Shown one piece after another: positions 17,928 to 26,086 of a stretch of 40,406 nt of DNA. The stretch spans positions 1 to 40,406 of the forward strand of contig JAHEKN010000013.1 of the NCBI GenBank assembly GCA_024638305.1, written 5' to 3'. The notes beneath the pieces are model-generated. The model did no database searches. It saw only the letters and a list, made by a program, of their open reading frames with translations, and had not been told where the DNA came from. Every line of letters begins with the position of its first letter. Positions within the stretch are counted from its first letter, which is position 1. Position numbers and translations under genes: made by a program. The stretch comes from Gemmatimonadota bacterium (GTDB lineage: Bacteria > Gemmatimonadota > Gemmatimonadetes > Longimicrobiales > Gaopeijiaceae).

Positions 17928-19583
17928 TCAGATGCGGGCGCCCGCGCGCCGCAGGAGGTCGGCTACGCGCTCGCTCCCGCGCGCGTGCGCCCACGCCGCC
18001 GGTGCCGACCAGGGCGGACCCCCGTTCGGCTCGGCCGAAGCCCCACGGGACAGAAGCAGCTCGGCCATGTCGGGAAGGTCGGTCCGCGCCGCCCAGGCGA
18101 GCGGTGTGGAGCGGTACGCGTCATCCCGGGCAGAGACGTCGGCCCCCCAGTCGAGCAGCAGCTCAGCGCACTCGACCCGACGCGGCCGGGCCCGGCCACG
18201 GCCGTCCCGAGCGCACAGGTCGTGCAGGGGGGTGGCCGCATGCCAGTCGGGGACGTCCGGGCTCATCCCGCTCTCGAGCAGGAGGCGCAGCGTCTCCGGG
18301 TCGGACCAGAGGTAGGATCGACAGGCGGTCACAATGGGAGGCACCCGCGCGCCCGCCGCCAACAACCGCACGACCAGGTCCTTCTTCCCCAGCTTGCAAG
18401 CGGCCGCGAGGGCACCGCCGCAGCCGCGGTCCGCGGCTGCGGGGTCGGCCTCCACCAAGCGAACCGCGGCGGCGTCCTCGTCCAGCCAGATCAGATCGTA
18501 GGCGTCGAGGACGCTTCCCCGCTCCAACAGGAGCGTCCGTATTGCCGGCGTCGCGGCTGCGTAGGCCGCGCTGCCGGAAGAGTCGATCCAGCCATTGGGG
18601 TCGGCGCCGTGCCCTAGCAAGAGCTCGACGAGCCCGCGATTCCCCGCCCGAGCGGCCGCATGGAGTGAAACGCCGCGCGGCGCGGTGGATCCCTCCGGCC
18701 AGTTGGGATCGGCACCTGCGGCCAGGAGCTCGCGCACGATGTCCTCGTGGCCGAACTGGACCGCGGTCGACAGCGGGCGCTTTCCCGAGGGCCGTGACGC
18801 TGCGGCGAGCACGACGCCCTCACCGATGAGTTCTGCGACGCGGGGACGGTCCCCCAACGCGGCTGCAATGGTCAGGTCGTACTCGGCCCCGTGGCCCAGG
18901 AGCAGCCTCGCCATCTCCAGGTCGCCGCGCACGTTCCAGAACGGCCCGGTCCAGAGCGCAAGGTCGATGGGCTGGAAGTCTACGGGGGGGTACCCCCGCT
19001 CCGAACCTCGGCCGGCCGCGTGAACGGCGTGCGGGTCCGCGCCCCGCTCCAGGAGGAGAACGACGACGTCGGGCGCCGCAGCGGCCACCGCTCGATGCAA
19101 GGGCGTCCCCCCGGCGGCGTCCCGCGCGTTCACCGCCGCTGGGTCCGCCTCGATCAACGCCCGCACCCGGGCCGTGTCGCCCGCGCCGGCCGCGACGTGA
19201 ACCGCCGGATCGCCCACGGGTCCGGGCTTTCCACGTGCTCCGGCGCCCGCCGTAGCGACCTCGAGGAGGCGAACGACCTCCTCGTGCCCGCGCTCGCGGG
19301 CCACGGTGACCAGCTCCAGTCCCTCAACCCGGATCGCTCCCGCGTCGGCACCGGCCTCCAGTAGGATCTGGACCGCGGCTGCGTGCCCCTCACGAGCCGC
19401 CAACTCGAGCGGCTGCGTATACCAGTACTCGGCCCGGTAGAGGTTTCCGTCCCGAGACAGAACCTCGCGCAGGGCCGACACGTCGCCCTGCTCGGCGGCG
19501 CGGAGCACGTCCCAGACGTCGGAGGCCCGACACGACCAGGGGCCGTAGGGGTGGTCGCTGTCGAGCTCGAGCGGCTTGAGCAT
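17928..19583 (-). CDS. Ankyrin-repeat protein
   Basis: A 551-residue protein built mostly from ankyrin repeats. Examples are LELAAREGHAAAVQILLEAG, TPLHRAVAAAAPDVVVLLLE and PLAWAARTDLPDMAELLLSR, with at least eight units, some degenerate, along the whole length. No signal peptide or membrane segment is visible from the ATG at 19583, so it is probably cytoplasmic and mediates protein-protein contacts. The frame is open 45 codons further upstream, but this would cross the terminator hairpin at 19628-19655, so the later start is better. No enzymatic domain is visible and the partner is unknown. Confidence 0.88.
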   Translation of the reverse strand: MLKPLELDSDHPYGPWSCRASDVWDVLRAAEQGDVSALREVLSRDGNLYRAEYWYTQPLELAAREGHAAAVQILLEAGADAGAIRVEGLELVTVARERGHEEVVRLLEVATAGAGARGKPGPVGDPAVHVAAGAGDTARVRALIEADPAAVNARDAAGGTPLHRAVAAAAPDVVVLLLERGADPHAVHAAGRGSERGYPPVDFQPIDLALWTGPFWNVRGDLEMARLLLGHGAEYDLTIAAALGDRPRVAELIGEGVVLAAASRPSGKRPLSTAVQFGHEDIVRELLAAGADPNWPEGSTAPRGVSLHAAARAGNRGLVELLLGHGADPNGWIDSSGSAAYAAATPAIRTLLLERGSVLDAYDLIWLDEDAAAVRLVEADPAAADRGCGGALAAACKLGKKDLVVRLLAAGARVPPIVTACRSYLWSDPETLRLLLESGMSPDVPDWHAATPLHDLCARDGRGRARPRRVECAELLLDWGADVSARDDAYRSTPLAWAARTDLPDMAELLLSRGASAEPNGGPPWSAPAAWAHARGSERVADLLRRAGARI

Positions 19584-19627
19584 GACTGAAGCTGCGCCCG
19601 GGCCGCCGCGCGAGGCAACCCAACGAA

Positions 19628-19655
19628 GAAGGGCCCGGCCGAAGCCGGGCCCTTC
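19628..19655 (-). terminator. Intrinsic terminator-like hairpin after the pilMNOPQ-lipoprotein operon
   Basis: A perfect 12-bp stem (GAAGGGCCCGGC / GCCGGGCCCTTC) closes a TTCG tetraloop on the minus strand, 25 bases after the stop at 19681. The following sequence is only moderately T-rich (TTCG). Confidence 0.75.
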
Positions 19656-19680
19656 GAACGCCAACTGGTGCTGGACGGGT

Positions 19681-22422
19681 CTATGGCAGCCGCGACGGAT
19701 GATCCCGGAGGATGTCACCCTTGCGTACGTCGACCACCACCACGCCCTCGTCCGTGATCCCGTAGAGCTTGATCACCACACAGAGATCCTCGGTCGGTCC
19801 ACCGACCGCCGGATGGGGAATCAGCCCGTTGGGATCGGCATAGATGTCCGTGGCGTCACCCACGTATTGGCCGGTCCCGTTGAACACCGGACGCGTGGAG
19901 CACGTGAGACCGGTGTTGTCCTCGGGGAACGGCAGCGACGCCGTCAGCGGACCGGTGACGGTGTTGCGAATGAAGATCCGGCCCAGGCGGTTGAAGTGGA
20001 ACGCGTCCACGATCTCGATCGTCGCGTCCCCCGATCCGAGGAACGAGATATGGGTGTCCGGATCGTAGACTCCGTCCCCGTTCTGTAGGGACGGGTAATC
20101 CGAGTGCAACGGGTGCAGTGCCGCGCCCGCGCCACCGGGCGTCAGGCTGGCCACGCCCTGGAGACGCAGATCCGTGGAGAAGAAGTACGCGTTCTGACCG
20201 CGCGCCACGCCGAGCGTGCCGTCGTGGTTCAGACCGATCCCGCGCACGATCTCACTCGCGTTGGTCATCAGGTCCGTGACCCGGATGACCCCCGTGATCT
20301 CGTCGGTCGAGGCCTCGTACATGATGATCCGTCCCACGGGCTCGACAGCGCCTTCGCCGAAGACCACCCAACCCCCGTCTCCCGACGCCGAAACGAACGT
20401 CGTGTCGCCGAAGGTCATTCCCGGCACGTTCCACCGGCCGCTGCCGGCGGCCACGTCCGAGCCTTGCGAGGTGAGCGAAGCCACGGCCTGCTCGATCGTC
20501 CCCGTGCCCGTGATCACGTTGCTGCGGTCCCCGGGGACGTGGTCGGTCAGTACCACGTCGTCGTCCTGCACGCCCAGTGAGTCGGCCGCTCCGAGTTGGA
20601 CGCCGACGTTGTCGATGTTGGCGATGGCCACGAAGTCCGGCGCCTCCAGCAGGCGCGACTGCTGGAAGAACATCACCACTTCCGGGTCGGTCTCGCCCGA
20701 CGGCACGAAAGCCTTTCGGATCGTCCCCAGATCGCCGACGGCGGTGGTCTTGGTGGAGTAGAGGATGCGTCCCACCGAGTCCTGCGCCAGATACTGCGGC
20801 CGGTCGCTGAAGGACGGCGGGGTCGCGTCCGGGATCACGAATGTCGTGAAGCGGATCCCACCGGTCTCGTCGAGCGAGCGCTCCACGTCGAAGAAGACGA
20901 CGTCGGGCGTAAGGAACCGGCGACCCGGGTCCTCCACCAGAGCGTCCGTTCCGAACGACGAGCCCAGGTAGACATTGGAGACATTGGTCCCGCCCGAGTT
21001 CGCGACCATCACCGAATCGCCCGCCCGGTTGAGGGAGAGGCCCCACGGCTCCGAGCCTACCGGCACCGGACTCAGGAAGCGCTCCTCCTGGAGGCGGAAC
21101 GTCTCCAGCTGGTCACGATCGATGTTGGTGAGCAGGAGGTTGCGCCGGAGTGTGTCCACCGCCGCGTCCATGATGCGTCCACCGGTTGCCAAACGGACCG
21201 TGCGACCGGCCACGATGGGCCGTGTCACCCGGGCACCCGCAGGACCGTCCGCCACGGTTTCACCGCTCGGCAGACTCACGCACGCGACCCGGAGCAGCGT
21301 ATCGCTCGGGATGGCCGCGGCACAGTTGGAATTCCCGTCGACCAGATAGCCGGTCACCTCGAACACGAGCGTGTCCGGCAGGCTCAGGGAATCCACGTTG
21401 AACGGTGAGAACGTGAAGCGCTCCGATACGACCCCTGTCCGGGGCGGCGTGAACGTCCGCTCCTGGAAGCGGACCAGCGTATCGCCGCGTGTCGGAGAAA
21501 TGGCCTTGGCCGTGTATCCCACACGCTGGATCCCGCTCCCCTGCGTGTCGTCGCGTCCGATGACCTGGACGACGACCGAGTCACCGAGCTCCATGCGAGG
21601 CGGAGCGCTGGTGACGACCCGCGCCGCGGGCCGGATGGTGTCTCCGGCGAGTCCGGACGTGACGATCACCCGCACGGGGCCGTCCTGTCCGGTCACGTCG
21701 AGCGTGCTCCGCGCAACCGCGGTGAGCTCTAGCGGCCCCTCGGCGCTCGCCGGGATCACCAGCGAGGTGTCCACGATCGCCGAATCCAGAGGCGGGTTGA
21801 AGCTCTTGATGATTTGCCCCTCGAACGCGCCGCTCGCGTTGAGCTGCACCTGGATGATGCCCTCGGGGTCGAACGCCTCGATGCGCACCGACAGGCTCAG
21901 CCCGGACTGCACGACCTGGCTGTTCTGCACGTTGAGGAGACGCACGCGCGGACCGCCCAGTATGAGCTGCAGGGTGTCCGACGCGACGTTGCGGGCCTGG
22001 TCGTAGGCATCCACGACGATGAACGCGTTTTCGCGAATCGTGTCTGCCGTTGCCACCAGGTAGCGGGTGATCGTGGTGTCACGCGTGCCCGCCAATCCGA
22101 CGATCTTCGGCTCGAACCGCTCGATGATCTCCTCGGTGCCGAGATCGCGGCTGCCACGTCGGGCGAACCCGCTGAAGACCACGCTGTCAACGCCGAGATT
22201 GTCCTTCACGGCTGCGGCGATGAAGATCGAGTCCCCGATGGGGTTGGCCGCGGGCTCGCGCGGCTCGACGATCTCCACTTCCGGCGGCCGGCTGTCCGGA
22301 CCACGCCCGGGCCCGGGCTGGAAGATGTTCTCGCCCTCACAGCCCAGGACCAGGAGGGCGAGGAGCCCTCCCGACCCGAGGCGCGACAGCTGCCGGGCCT
22401 TTGAACGACGCAGGTAAGTCAT
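19681..22422 (-). CDS. Large lipoprotein with Ig-like and beta-propeller-like regions, pil operon
   Basis: A 913-residue protein that I cannot assign to a named family. It begins with a basic segment, a hydrophobic stretch and LLVLGC with the acylated cysteine at residue 28, so it is a lipoprotein. Next is a Gly/Pro linker. Residues about 47-390 look like repeated beta-sandwich modules (PPEVEIVEPREP, PRVRLLNVQNSQVV, PAARVVTSAPPRMELGDSVV). The second half has repeats such as GRIMDAAVDTLRRNLLLTNI, GSEPWGLSLNRAGDSVMVAN and GIGLNHDGTLGVARGQ, resembling a YVTN-type beta-propeller. It starts 19 bases after pilQ with GGAGGG upstream and is followed by a strong hairpin, so it is the last gene of the pilMNOPQ operon. 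A surface role in pilus function is inference from position. Confidence 0.82.
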   Translation of the reverse strand: MTYLRRSKARQLSRLGSGGLLALLVLGCEGENIFQPGPGRGPDSRPPEVEIVEPREPAANPIGDSIFIAAAVKDNLGVDSVVFSGFARRGSRDLGTEEIIERFEPKIVGLAGTRDTTITRYLVATADTIRENAFIVVDAYDQARNVASDTLQLILGGPRVRLLNVQNSQVVQSGLSLSVRIEAFDPEGIIQVQLNASGAFEGQIIKSFNPPLDSAIVDTSLVIPASAEGPLELTAVARSTLDVTGQDGPVRVIVTSGLAGDTIRPAARVVTSAPPRMELGDSVVVQVIGRDDTQGSGIQRVGYTAKAISPTRGDTLVRFQERTFTPPRTGVVSERFTFSPFNVDSLSLPDTLVFEVTGYLVDGNSNCAAAIPSDTLLRVACVSLPSGETVADGPAGARVTRPIVAGRTVRLATGGRIMDAAVDTLRRNLLLTNIDRDQLETFRLQEERFLSPVPVGSEPWGLSLNRAGDSVMVANSGGTNVSNVYLGSSFGTDALVEDPGRRFLTPDVVFFDVERSLDETGGIRFTTFVIPDATPPSFSDRPQYLAQDSVGRILYSTKTTAVGDLGTIRKAFVPSGETDPEVVMFFQQSRLLEAPDFVAIANIDNVGVQLGAADSLGVQDDDVVLTDHVPGDRSNVITGTGTIEQAVASLTSQGSDVAAGSGRWNVPGMTFGDTTFVSASGDGGWVVFGEGAVEPVGRIIMYEASTDEITGVIRVTDLMTNASEIVRGIGLNHDGTLGVARGQNAYFFSTDLRLQGVASLTPGGAGAALHPLHSDYPSLQNGDGVYDPDTHISFLGSGDATIEIVDAFHFNRLGRIFIRNTVTGPLTASLPFPEDNTGLTCSTRPVFNGTGQYVGDATDIYADPNGLIPHPAVGGPTEDLCVVIKLYGITDEGVVVVDVRKGDILRDHPSRLP

Positions 22423-22441
22423 ATCAGGATCCCTCCGTCGC

Positions 22442-24259
22442 TTAGCTCGGCTGGACGATCTGCGGAGTCACGAGAATGATGAGATCGCGCTGGATCTCCT
22501 GATCTCGTGAGACTCTAAACAGTCGTCCGATCACCGGGAGGTTCATGAGCAGGGGGATCCCGGAGCGCACTTCCGAGCGCTCCGTTACCGTCAAGCCCGC
22601 GATGACGATCGTCTCACCGTCTTCGACTAGGAAACGCGACGTGGCCTCTTGAGTCTGGAAGATGAAGCCGACATCGGACTCTGCGAGCTCGGCGGCTGAG
22701 CGCTCCGCGTGCAGGTCCAGCATGATGGTGTTCCCCGCCGTCACGTGCGGCGTGGCGATGAGCTTGATACCCGTCTCCTCCAACCGGACGGTGGCCTGGG
22801 GGATGACTCCGGTCTGCTGACCGCCACCACCGCCACCGCCGCCACCACCGCCACCGGCACCCTGGCTGGCCAGGTCGATCACGCGCAGGGGAGTCCGCTC
22901 ACCCACCAGGAGGTTGGCCTCCTGGTTGTCCATCACGGTCAGTGTGGGCGTCGCCTGGATGTCACTCATGTTGGCCGACTCCAGTGCCTCGATGAAGTTG
23001 AGCAGCGTATAGCGGCCGATGAGCAGCGACGACAGCATGGACAGCGTGGGGTTGGCGACCCGGTTGCGGGCGTTTCCGAGCGCCGCGATGGAGTTCCCAC
23101 CCAGGCTCACGACGTCCGTTCCCCGGTTCACCTGCTCATCCGGCAGCTCCAACACCCCGTCCCCGTCCGCGTCCACCGCGCCCGGAGTCAGGAAGTTGAG
23201 CTGATTCCCGTTCGAGTCCTTGAGGTCGTAGGTGACACCGAACTCCTGGAGGTCCGTGCGATTCACGAACACGATCTTGGCCGAGATGTTGACCATCGGC
23301 GTCCGCACGTCGAGCTCGGCCACCAGTTGTCCGACGGCGTCCAGCACCCGCGGGATGTCGGTGACGATCACCGTGTTGGTGCCCTCGCCGATCGAGACGG
23401 TCCCGCGCTCGCTGAGCATGCCCTGCACGGACGTCTGGATTTCTTCGGCGGTGGCGTAGTTGACGCGGAAGGGCCGCGTGCTGACCGGCTCGATCGTCTC
23501 TCTCTGCGAGAGGTTCTCGATGTTGTCCACCCGGATGATCCCGGTGTCCATCTCACGGGCCGCCAGGCCGTGCGCTTCGAGAATCGTCTGGAGCGCGATG
23601 TCCCAGGGCTGATCCCGAATGTCGGCCGAGACGTTGGCCGTGACGTTGGCGCCTGCCACAATGGACTGTCCCGCGAACTCGGCGAACGTGAAGAGCACGT
23701 CCTGGATGGGCGTGGCCGTGAACGAGACGGTGATCCGCCGCGCGACCTGTTGGGGCGCGGGGATCAGGACCGGCGCGGCCGGTGAGGCCGCAGCCGCGTC
23801 TGCAGCGACGAGCTCGTCGAGCGCACCGGAAGAGGCGGCAGGTGTCCTCGCGGTCGTGGGAGCGGGCGTCCCGCCCGTCGACCACGGCTCGAAAAGGTCG
23901 CCGGAGGCCTCGAGCACGACCTTGAGGAACCCGTCACCGATCTCGACCCGGTACGGGTAAATGCGGTCGAGCTCGAAGACCACGCGTGTCACGTCCGTGG
24001 AGAACTGGCTGCTCCGCAGTGCACGGACCCCCCCGCGTTCCACTGCATAGTTGGTGCGCGGCAGCGCATGCTCGGTCCCCATCAGGTCCACGACCAACCG
24101 GGCCGGCCCCTCCAGGGTGAAGTCGCGAAAATCGAGGTCGCCTTGGACGGCGATGACGATCTCCGTGCGCTCGGCCGCGGGGAGGATGTTCACACTCGTG
24201 ACCGGATCCGTTACGGGGCCCAGCAGCACGGCGGAGATTAGCGCCAAGATCGGAGTCAT
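22442..24259 (-). CDS. pilQ: Type IV pilus secretin PilQ
   Basis: Outer-membrane channel through which the pilus exits. The 605-residue protein has a short hydrophobic N-terminus as signal peptide, with no basic residues before it. An AMIN-type peptidoglycan-binding region (about 20-115) and a Ser/Ala-rich linker follow. The secretin/TonB short N-terminal domain (ISVSFTATPIQDVLFTFAEF region, about 175-245), an N1-type domain with NTVIVTDIPRVLDAVGQLV, and the secretin core come next. The core ends LIILVTPQIVQPS. A run of 12 glycines (469-480) interrupts the core before VRLEETGIKLIATPHV. The ATG overlaps the pilP stop by 4 bases. Confidence 0.95.
   Translation of the reverse strand: MTPILALISAVLLGPVTDPVTSVNILPAAERTEIVIAVQGDLDFRDFTLEGPARLVVDLMGTEHALPRTNYAVERGGVRALRSSQFSTDVTRVVFELDRIYPYRVEIGDGFLKVVLEASGDLFEPWSTGGTPAPTTARTPAASSGALDELVAADAAAASPAAPVLIPAPQQVARRITVSFTATPIQDVLFTFAEFAGQSIVAGANVTANVSADIRDQPWDIALQTILEAHGLAAREMDTGIIRVDNIENLSQRETIEPVSTRPFRVNYATAEEIQTSVQGMLSERGTVSIGEGTNTVIVTDIPRVLDAVGQLVAELDVRTPMVNISAKIVFVNRTDLQEFGVTYDLKDSNGNQLNFLTPGAVDADGDGVLELPDEQVNRGTDVVSLGGNSIAALGNARNRVANPTLSMLSSLLIGRYTLLNFIEALESANMSDIQATPTLTVMDNQEANLLVGERTPLRVIDLASQGAGGGGGGGGGGGGQQTGVIPQATVRLEETGIKLIATPHVTAGNTIMLDLHAERSAAELAESDVGFIFQTQEATSRFLVEDGETIVIAGLTVTERSEVRSGIPLLMNLPVIGRLFRVSRDQEIQRDLIILVTPQIVQPS
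22820..22855 (-). repeat. Twelve-glycine codon tract in pilQ
   Basis: Twelve consecutive GGT/GGC codons encode Gly469-Gly480 in the secretin core. The mixed codons make this an imperfect trinucleotide repeat, and length changes would be in frame. Confidence 0.9.
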
Positions 24260-24717
24260 CGAGACCCTCCTTCACGGGGCCGACGGACCTGCAACTGGCG
24301 CTGTTCCGTCAACCCGAATTCTTCCACTTCCACGAGCACCCGATCCCGTTGGATCGAGAGGATGCGGGTGTTGCCGAGCCGGTCACCGCGGCGCACCCGA
24401 TAGGTCTTCCCGGCGCTGCCGGTCGCCAGGTCGACGCCCAACAGGGCGACGCTGGACGTGGCGTTGTCCGAGAAGATCACTCCCAGTAGCTGTAGCTCTT
24501 CGAACCGAGGGCCCGACGCGTCACCCGACGTGAGTGGCTCGAACGGGCTTCGCCGTCCGTAAGTCGGGTACGAGTAGACCTCGCGCTCGAACACCAGCTC
24601 CGCCTGGGTCGTGTCCGGCCGCGGTGGCGGACGATCCGGTGTCTGCGCGCTGGCGGCTGCGGCGCTCACGAGGAGCGCTGCCGCGCACAACACGACAACC
24701 GCGAAAGACCGACTCAC
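24256..24717 (-). CDS. pilP: PilP-like pilus assembly protein
   Basis: A 153-residue protein in the pilP position between pilO and pilQ. It has a Sec signal peptide (VVVLCAAALLVSAAAASAQT) rather than the lipobox of Pseudomonas PilP. A Pro-rich linker follows, then YPTYGRRSPFEPL, the R-x-PF segment typical of PilP/GspC-like proteins. The compact beta domain contains LQLLGVIF and AGKTYRVRRGDRLGN. PilP normally links the PilN/O dimers to PilQ in the periplasm. The GTG start overlaps the pilO stop by 4 bases, and its own stop overlaps the pilQ start. Confidence 0.85.
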   Translation of the reverse strand: MSRSFAVVVLCAAALLVSAAAASAQTPDRPPPRPDTTQAELVFEREVYSYPTYGRRSPFEPLTSGDASGPRFEELQLLGVIFSDNATSSVALLGVDLATGSAGKTYRVRRGDRLGNTRILSIQRDRVLVEVEEFGLTEQRQLQVRRPREGGSR

Positions 24718-25367
24718 TTTCCACCTCCTCCGGCTGAGATCTCGTCACCGGACGGCTCGGTGGCCGGCGGCCCTCCCGGGGGAGGAACGACGTAGGTCTG
24801 GATTCGGAACTGCGCCGCGACCGCCTGCTCGGCGCCCTCGTCTGCGGAGTTCCGGTTGGGACGGGCCTGCTGCGCGCGCAGCACGGTCATGTCCAGGTCG
24901 ATCGGCGAGACGATCCGCGGCAGTGACGCGATCGCGGACAAGAAGCGCCCGACGTCGTGGTACCGTCCGGCGACGCCGATCTCGTACGAGTGCTTCGTGT
25001 AATAGGGCCCAGCCTCGAGCGGCTCGGGTCGGATGAGAACGAACTCCAACCCGTTCTGGCGCGCCTCCAGCGTCATGGAGTTGAGGAGCGCAGGCACCTC
25101 TTCGTTCTGCGGTATGAGCTGCTCCAACCTGAGAAGATGGCGCTCGTAGAGTGCCAGCTTCTCCTCCAGCTCGGCCCCGCCGCGTGTCGCGATGATCTGC
25201 GCGCGCCGGTTCTGGTCGTCGAGATTCTCGAACCGGGACGTCATCTCGTCGATCTCCTCCTGCTGGCCGGTATACCAGAAGGAGTGGAACGCGTAGAGTC
25301 CCAGTACGAACGCGACCGCAACGATGAGGACGTTCTTTTTCTTGGGATCGTCGGGCAGAAGCTTCAT
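24714..25367 (-). CDS. pilO: Inner-membrane pilus alignment protein PilO
   Basis: A 217-residue bitopic protein. One transmembrane helix (about 12-31) follows a short cytoplasmic N-terminus with DDPKKK. A long coiled coil (about 36-85) leads to a ferredoxin-like periplasmic domain with HSYEIGVAGRYHDVGRFLSA, the best-conserved PilO segment. The C-terminal tail is Pro/Gly-rich. It should dimerise with PilN. It lies 16 bases after pilN and overlaps pilP by 4. Confidence 0.92.
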   Translation of the reverse strand: MKLLPDDPKKKNVLIVAVAFVLGLYAFHSFWYTGQQEEIDEMTSRFENLDDQNRRAQIIATRGGAELEEKLALYERHLLRLEQLIPQNEEVPALLNSMTLEARQNGLEFVLIRPEPLEAGPYYTKHSYEIGVAGRYHDVGRFLSAIASLPRIVSPIDLDMTVLRAQQARPNRNSADEGAEQAVAAQFRIQTYVVPPPGGPPATEPSGDEISAGGGGK

Positions 25368-25383
25368 GACACCTGGACCGTGT

Positions 25384-26070
25384 TCAGGGTACGATCTCCC
25401 CGCCGCTCGCGGCCGAGAACAGCGGAACCGTCTCGACCAGCTCGCTCGGGGGATTCTCGAACCGGGCGTTCAGGGTGAACTGATGCACCTGGCGGGTGGC
25501 GCCGTCCTCACCGGTCTCCGCGATCTGCTCGCTCGAAACGAGCTGCACTCCCCGGATGAAGGGCGACGCTTCCAGGCTCTCCATGAAACGGGGAATCGCG
25601 AAGTTGTTTCCGGCGCGACCTTCGATCCGGAACTCGATGCCCTGCCCGGCTCCGCCGGCGACCTGTACGACCTGGGTCAGCCAGGTGTAGTCGGGAAGGC
25701 TGCGGGAGATCTCGTCGAGAAGATGGGACCACACGTAACGCCCGCCGTCGATCTCCTGGATGATGGAGACCTTCTGGCCGATCGAGTCACGGCGCGCGCG
25801 CAGCCCCTCGGTCTTCTGGATCAGATCTGCGTAGCGGGCCGAGTCGCGGACCGCGTCCTCGATGGCGACCTCGAGCTCCGCGGCGTGGCTCCGTGTTCCG
25901 AAGAACATCCAGGCCATCGCCCCGATCACGACCCCAATGGTCAGGGTCGAGCCGATGGTCCATCCATCGAACTTCTTGCCTCTGCCACCGAAGCTCGGCG
26001 CCGAAAACTTGAACCTGGCCCCGCGTGACTGACGTTTGCCGCCACCTGGGAGAAGGTTGACCTCGATCAA
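25384..26070 (-). CDS. pilN: Inner-membrane pilus alignment protein PilN (TTG start)
   Basis: A 228-residue bitopic membrane protein. I place the start at TTG 26070-26068 because the translation then begins MIEVNLLP, the conserved N-terminal PilN peptide that docks into PilM, and a GGAGGG lies about 8 bases upstream. In-frame ATG codons at 26139 and 26184 lie inside pilM and add unrelated residues. A basic, Gly-rich cytoplasmic stretch (10-36) precedes one transmembrane helix (about 40-58). A coiled coil and a periplasmic ferredoxin-like domain follow (WLTQVVQVAGGAGQGIEFRI). Confidence 0.9.
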   Translation of the reverse strand: MIEVNLLPGGGKRQSRGARFKFSAPSFGGRGKKFDGWTIGSTLTIGVVIGAMAWMFFGTRSHAAELEVAIEDAVRDSARYADLIQKTEGLRARRDSIGQKVSIIQEIDGGRYVWSHLLDEISRSLPDYTWLTQVVQVAGGAGQGIEFRIEGRAGNNFAIPRFMESLEASPFIRGVQLVSSEQIAETGEDGATRQVHQFTLNARFENPPSELVETVPLFSAASGGEIVP

Positions 26071-26086
26071 CGTACGGACCCTCCGC

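Noticed and set aside
22709..23785. Plus-strand open frame of 358 codons opposite pilQ
   Set aside because: It is a mirror of a well-supported secretin gene, with His/Arg/Gly-rich sequence and no motifs.
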